The position numbers and the translations under genes were made by a program. From contig JAIOTT010000497.1 of NCBI GenBank assembly GCA_021106655.1, forward strand, positions 1 through 8,104: DNA of 8,104 bases. The letters are read 5' to 3'. Numbering within the stretch: position 1 is the stretch's first letter; each line of letters starts with the position of its first letter. This DNA comes from Bacteroidales bacterium. Lineage in GTDB: Bacteria > Bacteroidota > Bacteroidia > Bacteroidales > SMBSF77. Below, piece by piece: positions 5,909-8,104 of the stretch. The notes beneath the pieces were generated by a model. The model saw nothing but the letters and a program-made list of their open reading frames with translations. It was not told the DNA's origin and did not search any database.

Positions 5909-6013
5909 ACTACAAAGGTGCGCAAAGGATATTCACAAAGTTACACAAAGGAAAGAGTGACTTAAATATAATCTTTGAGTACCTTCATGATGTACTTTGT
6001 GATACGTCGTGGT
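5909..6013. repeat. 105-bp imperfect inverted repeat built from CAAAG / CTTTG motifs
   Basis: The left arm (5909-5950) contains CAAAG at 5913, 5923, 5936 and 5946. The right arm (5973-6013) contains CTTTG at 5973 and 5995 and ends CGTCGTGGT. Aligning the left arm with the reverse complement of the right arm gives about 27 matches in 42 positions with one gap, around a 22-base loop. The outer ends (ACTAC against ACCAC) and the inner ends (CAAAG against CAAAG) pair well. It lies just upstream of the phosphoesterase start and could fold in its mRNA leader or be a degenerate mobile repeat. Confidence 0.55.
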
Positions 6014-6048
6014 ATAAGAAACAATCTAACCATTCAATAATTCCAATT

Positions 6049-7713
6049 ATGAAAAAGAAACTATTAATTCTCAGCACAATTCTTTTAGCTTCAATGTTGA
6101 TGATAGTCCCTCAATCATGTAATAAAGAAATCGAAATCCAGGCTGACCAATACCTGGGGATCTCTTTCCCTAAACTAACTCTTAAGCATGATCTCTATTA
6201 CAGCATAGATCATGATGCCCGCTCAATTGAAATGGTTTTCGATCAGGATCTGGATGAGGCAACACTTTTAAATTGTCTCTTTTTCTCAGATAAGCAGGGC
6301 TTTCTCGATTCAGAATATGATCTGGAGGTTACGGGCAACATACTATGGATGAAATTTCATACTGACTTTGAACTGAACGACGGTTGGAAATATCTCTTAA
6401 CAATTACAAAAAATTTGAAATCTACTTCCGGGAAGAGTTTAAAACAGGATGAGACCTTTGAACTGCGAACTACTTCAAAGCACATTGGTAGTGCAAAAAG
6501 TGTTAAAGACGGCATCAAACAACGTACTTTGATTGCATGTATCAGTGATGTCCATATGGGTGATCCAAGAGCAAATGACAATCACTATAGCTGGTTTGGT
6601 AAGAATGCAGAAGCACTAGAAAACTTTCTTGAGTTTATTTATAATGATGATGATGTGAAGGAGCTGGTAATTATGGGAGACCTCTTTGATGAATGGTTGG
6701 TTCCTTATACTGTAAATCCTTTCGATCCTGCATCAGGCATAAACAATTCAGATGAGTACTTTAAAGCAATAGCCAATGCTCAGACCAACAGTGCGGTTTT
6801 TGATAAATTTAGAGATATTGCAAACAAAGCGGAAATTGATCTTATATATATTCATGGAAATCATGATATGATGTTAACCCAATCAACTCTTGAAGATATT
6901 ATTCCCGGTATAATTTGGAAGAGTGACGAAAAAGGTCTGGGGAAATATAATCCTGTAAATGGAATTATTATGGAACATGGCCATCGTTATGATTTTTTTA
7001 ATTGTCCACAGCCACTTGTAAACCCAAGCCATAAACTTCCACCGGGGTATTTTATTTCGAGGTTGTACGCAGCCGGTATGGAATCAAGTTCAGCAAAAAT
7101 GAACAAAAGAATAATATCGATTAAAGATTCTGCAGAATTCTTTACTGCATGGAGTCTTGCAATATTATATACCTTAAATGATTTTAATATGGATATGCCA
7201 GACATGAGCGCCAAAAATATTCTTATGGGTGGCATCGACGGTTATTCAAACCCCTTTTCCTTCATTGGTGCACAGCACATGTATGCTATCAACATTGAAG
7301 ACCTCTGGCCACAAACTCAAACTGTTAATGAAGTACCGGTGCCATTAACTGTCTTTGCTGCACTCCTGAATGGTGTAGATCTATATGGTGCTGCTCTAAT
7401 CGAGTTTATGCAAAAATCAACAGCATTGGATCCATATAAAATTGTTGCCTTCGGGCATTCCCATTTCCCGGAGATTTTAGTTCATCCTGTCGGAAAAGAC
7501 TTTACAAGCATATATGCAAACTCAGGTTCCTGGATCGATGAAGATCAGTCAAGTCATGATGTAAGGACTTTTCTTACTGTTGAGCCTGGTGAATGGTCAG
7601 GTTCAGATCTGGACGTTGTAATGTTATACCAATATAACCTGAACAGCGAGGGCAGTGTACCTAAGTACAAACCAAAATTTATTAAGGAAGAGAGTATTGA
7701 TGTTACTAAATAG
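6049..7713 (+). CDS. Lipoprotein with SbsA-type Ig-like domain and LpxH-like calcineurin metallophosphoesterase domain
   Basis: A 554-residue predicted lipoprotein: a signal segment ends in MIVPQSC with the lipidated Cys at 24, followed by NKE. Residues ~54-141 look like an SbsA-type Ig-like domain (SIEMVFDQDLDEATL near its start, then LTITKNLKSTSGKSL and FELRTT). Residues ~160-500 are a calcineurin-like phosphoesterase with all five metal-ligand motifs: SDVHMGD (D167, H169), GDLFDEW (D211, D214), GNHD (270-273), EHGHRYD (H310, H312) and GHSH (469-472). The SD-H-GD / GDLFDEW / GNHD set resembles LpxH-type UDP-diacylglucosamine hydrolases. However, LpxH is cytoplasmic and about 240 residues, whereas this protein is exported, so lipid A synthesis is unlikely. 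About 155 residues separate motif 4 from GHSH, far more than usual, suggesting an inserted lid domain. A periplasmic or surface phosphodiesterase or phosphatase is the likely role; the substrate is unknown. No Shine-Dalgarno sequence; the start is fixed by the signal peptide. Confidence 0.88.
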   Translation: MKKKLLILSTILLASMLMIVPQSCNKEIEIQADQYLGISFPKLTLKHDLYYSIDHDARSIEMVFDQDLDEATLLNCLFFSDKQGFLDSEYDLEVTGNILWMKFHTDFELNDGWKYLLTITKNLKSTSGKSLKQDETFELRTTSKHIGSAKSVKDGIKQRTLIACISDVHMGDPRANDNHYSWFGKNAEALENFLEFIYNDDDVKELVIMGDLFDEWLVPYTVNPFDPASGINNSDEYFKAIANAQTNSAVFDKFRDIANKAEIDLIYIHGNHDMMLTQSTLEDIIPGIIWKSDEKGLGKYNPVNGIIMEHGHRYDFFNCPQPLVNPSHKLPPGYFISRLYAAGMESSSAKMNKRIISIKDSAEFFTAWSLAILYTLNDFNMDMPDMSAKNILMGGIDGYSNPFSFIGAQHMYAINIEDLWPQTQTVNEVPVPLTVFAALLNGVDLYGAALIEFMQKSTALDPYKIVAFGHSHFPEILVHPVGKDFTSIYANSGSWIDEDQSSHDVRTFLTVEPGEWSGSDLDVVMLYQYNLNSEGSVPKYKPKFIKEESIDVTK

Positions 7714-7755
7714 TAAATAGATCCTAAGCTGGACAAGCTACGGTATAACTTCATT

Positions 7756-7783
7756 GCGAGTTGCAGGTTACGAGTTACGGGTA
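7756..7783. repeat. Heptamer micro-array, consensus RCRRGTT
   Basis: Four consecutive 7-bp units are present: GCGAGTT, GCAGGTT, ACGAGTT and ACGGGTA. It lies in the 108-bp gap between the convergent phosphoesterase and the partial gene at 7822. No clear terminator hairpin with a T-run was found in that gap. Confidence 0.6.
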
Positions 7784-7821
7784 AGAACTGATAACATAAT
7801 AACAATCAAGACATCGTAGGG

Positions 7822-8104
7822 TTATCCATATCTGAATATTATATCCTGTTCCATAAATATTTGACCGAAACCATTGGTTCCAATTTCTAACGTGGGGTGG
7901 GGATCCCAATTATCATTTTCTTTCAGCTTAATTTTATAGCTATATTTCCAATTTCTATATATCTCTTCATTATAAAATATTAAACGATAATGATTTGATT
8001 GATCAAGTTTTATTGGATAATCAACAGGAGGAATTAAGAAAAGTTGATTTGAATTTCCTTCAGCATCAACAGAATAAACTTCCAGCAAAGGATAACATTC
8101 ACCA
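7822..8104 (-). CDS. Unrecognised protein, C-terminal part only (5' end outside window)
   Basis: A minus-strand frame runs open from the right edge of the window to TAA at 7822-7824, giving about 93 residues. A TTG at 8088 could act as a start, but the frame continues upstream to the edge (GECYP precedes it), so this is better read as the end of a longer gene. The visible part is soluble, with alternating hydrophobic and charged residues: EVYSVDAEGNSNQLFLI, YRLIFYNEEIYRNWKYSYKIKLKEN and a closing FMEQDIIFRYG. The aromatic-rich strand pattern suggests a beta-sandwich or Ig-like domain, but I recognise no family and assign no function. It converges with the phosphoesterase gene. Confidence 0.55.
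   Translation of the reverse strand, partial: GECYPLLEVYSVDAEGNSNQLFLIPPVDYPIKLDQSNHYRLIFYNEEIYRNWKYSYKIKLKENDNWDPHPTLEIGTNGFGQIFMEQDIIFRYG

Larger units (their letters stand above)
5710..6048. other. Gene-free divergent spacer with promoter, octamer repeat and large palindrome
   Basis: This 339-bp gap separates the divergent membrane-protein and phosphoesterase genes. No coding frame is convincing. From left to right it holds plain AT-rich DNA, a two-copy octamer (5817-5832), a plus-strand promoter candidate (5841-5848), and a 7-bp stem (AAACAAA-CT-TTTGTTT) near 5874-5889 whose 2-nt loop makes a real hairpin doubtful. A long imperfect inverted repeat (5909-6013) follows, then about 35 bp of AT-rich leader before the ATG at 6049. 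Confidence 0.6.

Noticed and set aside
7730..7745. AAGCT repeat (AAGCTGGAC, AAGCTACGG) as terminator of the phosphoesterase gene
   Set aside because: It is a direct repeat; the only inverted pairing is 4 bp of AGCT, too weak for a terminator.

Overview
The window looks like a piece of an AT-rich Bacteroidota chromosome, most likely Bacteroidales-like. Three promoter candidates fit the Bacteroidota form (TAnnTTTG at -7, with a TTTG or TTG about 17-22 bp upstream where one is visible). Start codons lack Shine-Dalgarno sequences. Two lipoproteins have a charged or Asn/Lys stretch after the lipobox cysteine, and one gene resembles a family I associate with Bacteroidota (DUF6134-like). No rRNA, tRNA, CRISPR array, transposase or phage gene is visible.

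Layout. (1) 1-2787: the last 34 codons of a type I periplasmic-binding lipoprotein (+), an exported nitrilase-family amidohydrolase on the minus strand (342-1319) whose C-terminal tail (120-341) is cut off by one in-frame TAA, then a complete paralogue of the first binding protein (1543-2787, +). (2) 2856-4334: an ArcD-type basic amino acid antiporter, 68 bp after the binding protein and probably cotranscribed with it. (3) 4393-5709, minus strand: a DUF6134-like exported protein with a four-copy 27-bp in-frame repeat, and a small four-helix membrane protein. (4) 6049-7713, plus strand: a lipoprotein joining an SbsA-type Ig-like domain to an LpxH-like metallophosphoesterase. (5) 7822-8104, minus strand: the 3' end of an unrecognised gene.

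Possible cooperation (inference): binding-protein lipoproteins, an exported amidase-type enzyme and a basic amino acid antiporter side by side suggest capture, deamidation or exchange of nitrogenous compounds such as amino acids, amides or amines. No ABC permease or ATPase gene is present, so the binding proteins look orphaned.

The least ordinary feature is the intergenic DNA. Four separate gaps carry short degenerate arrays with an exact 7-bp period but unrelated unit sequences (104-131, 2816-2850, 5326-5343, 7756-7783). A fifth tract has a 10-bp period (5161-5210) and faces units carrying the reverse complement of its core (5224-5285). The leader of the phosphoesterase gene holds a 105-bp imperfect palindrome built from CAAAG/CTTTG motifs. 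Together these suggest a process that makes or amplifies short-period repeats between genes in this genome.
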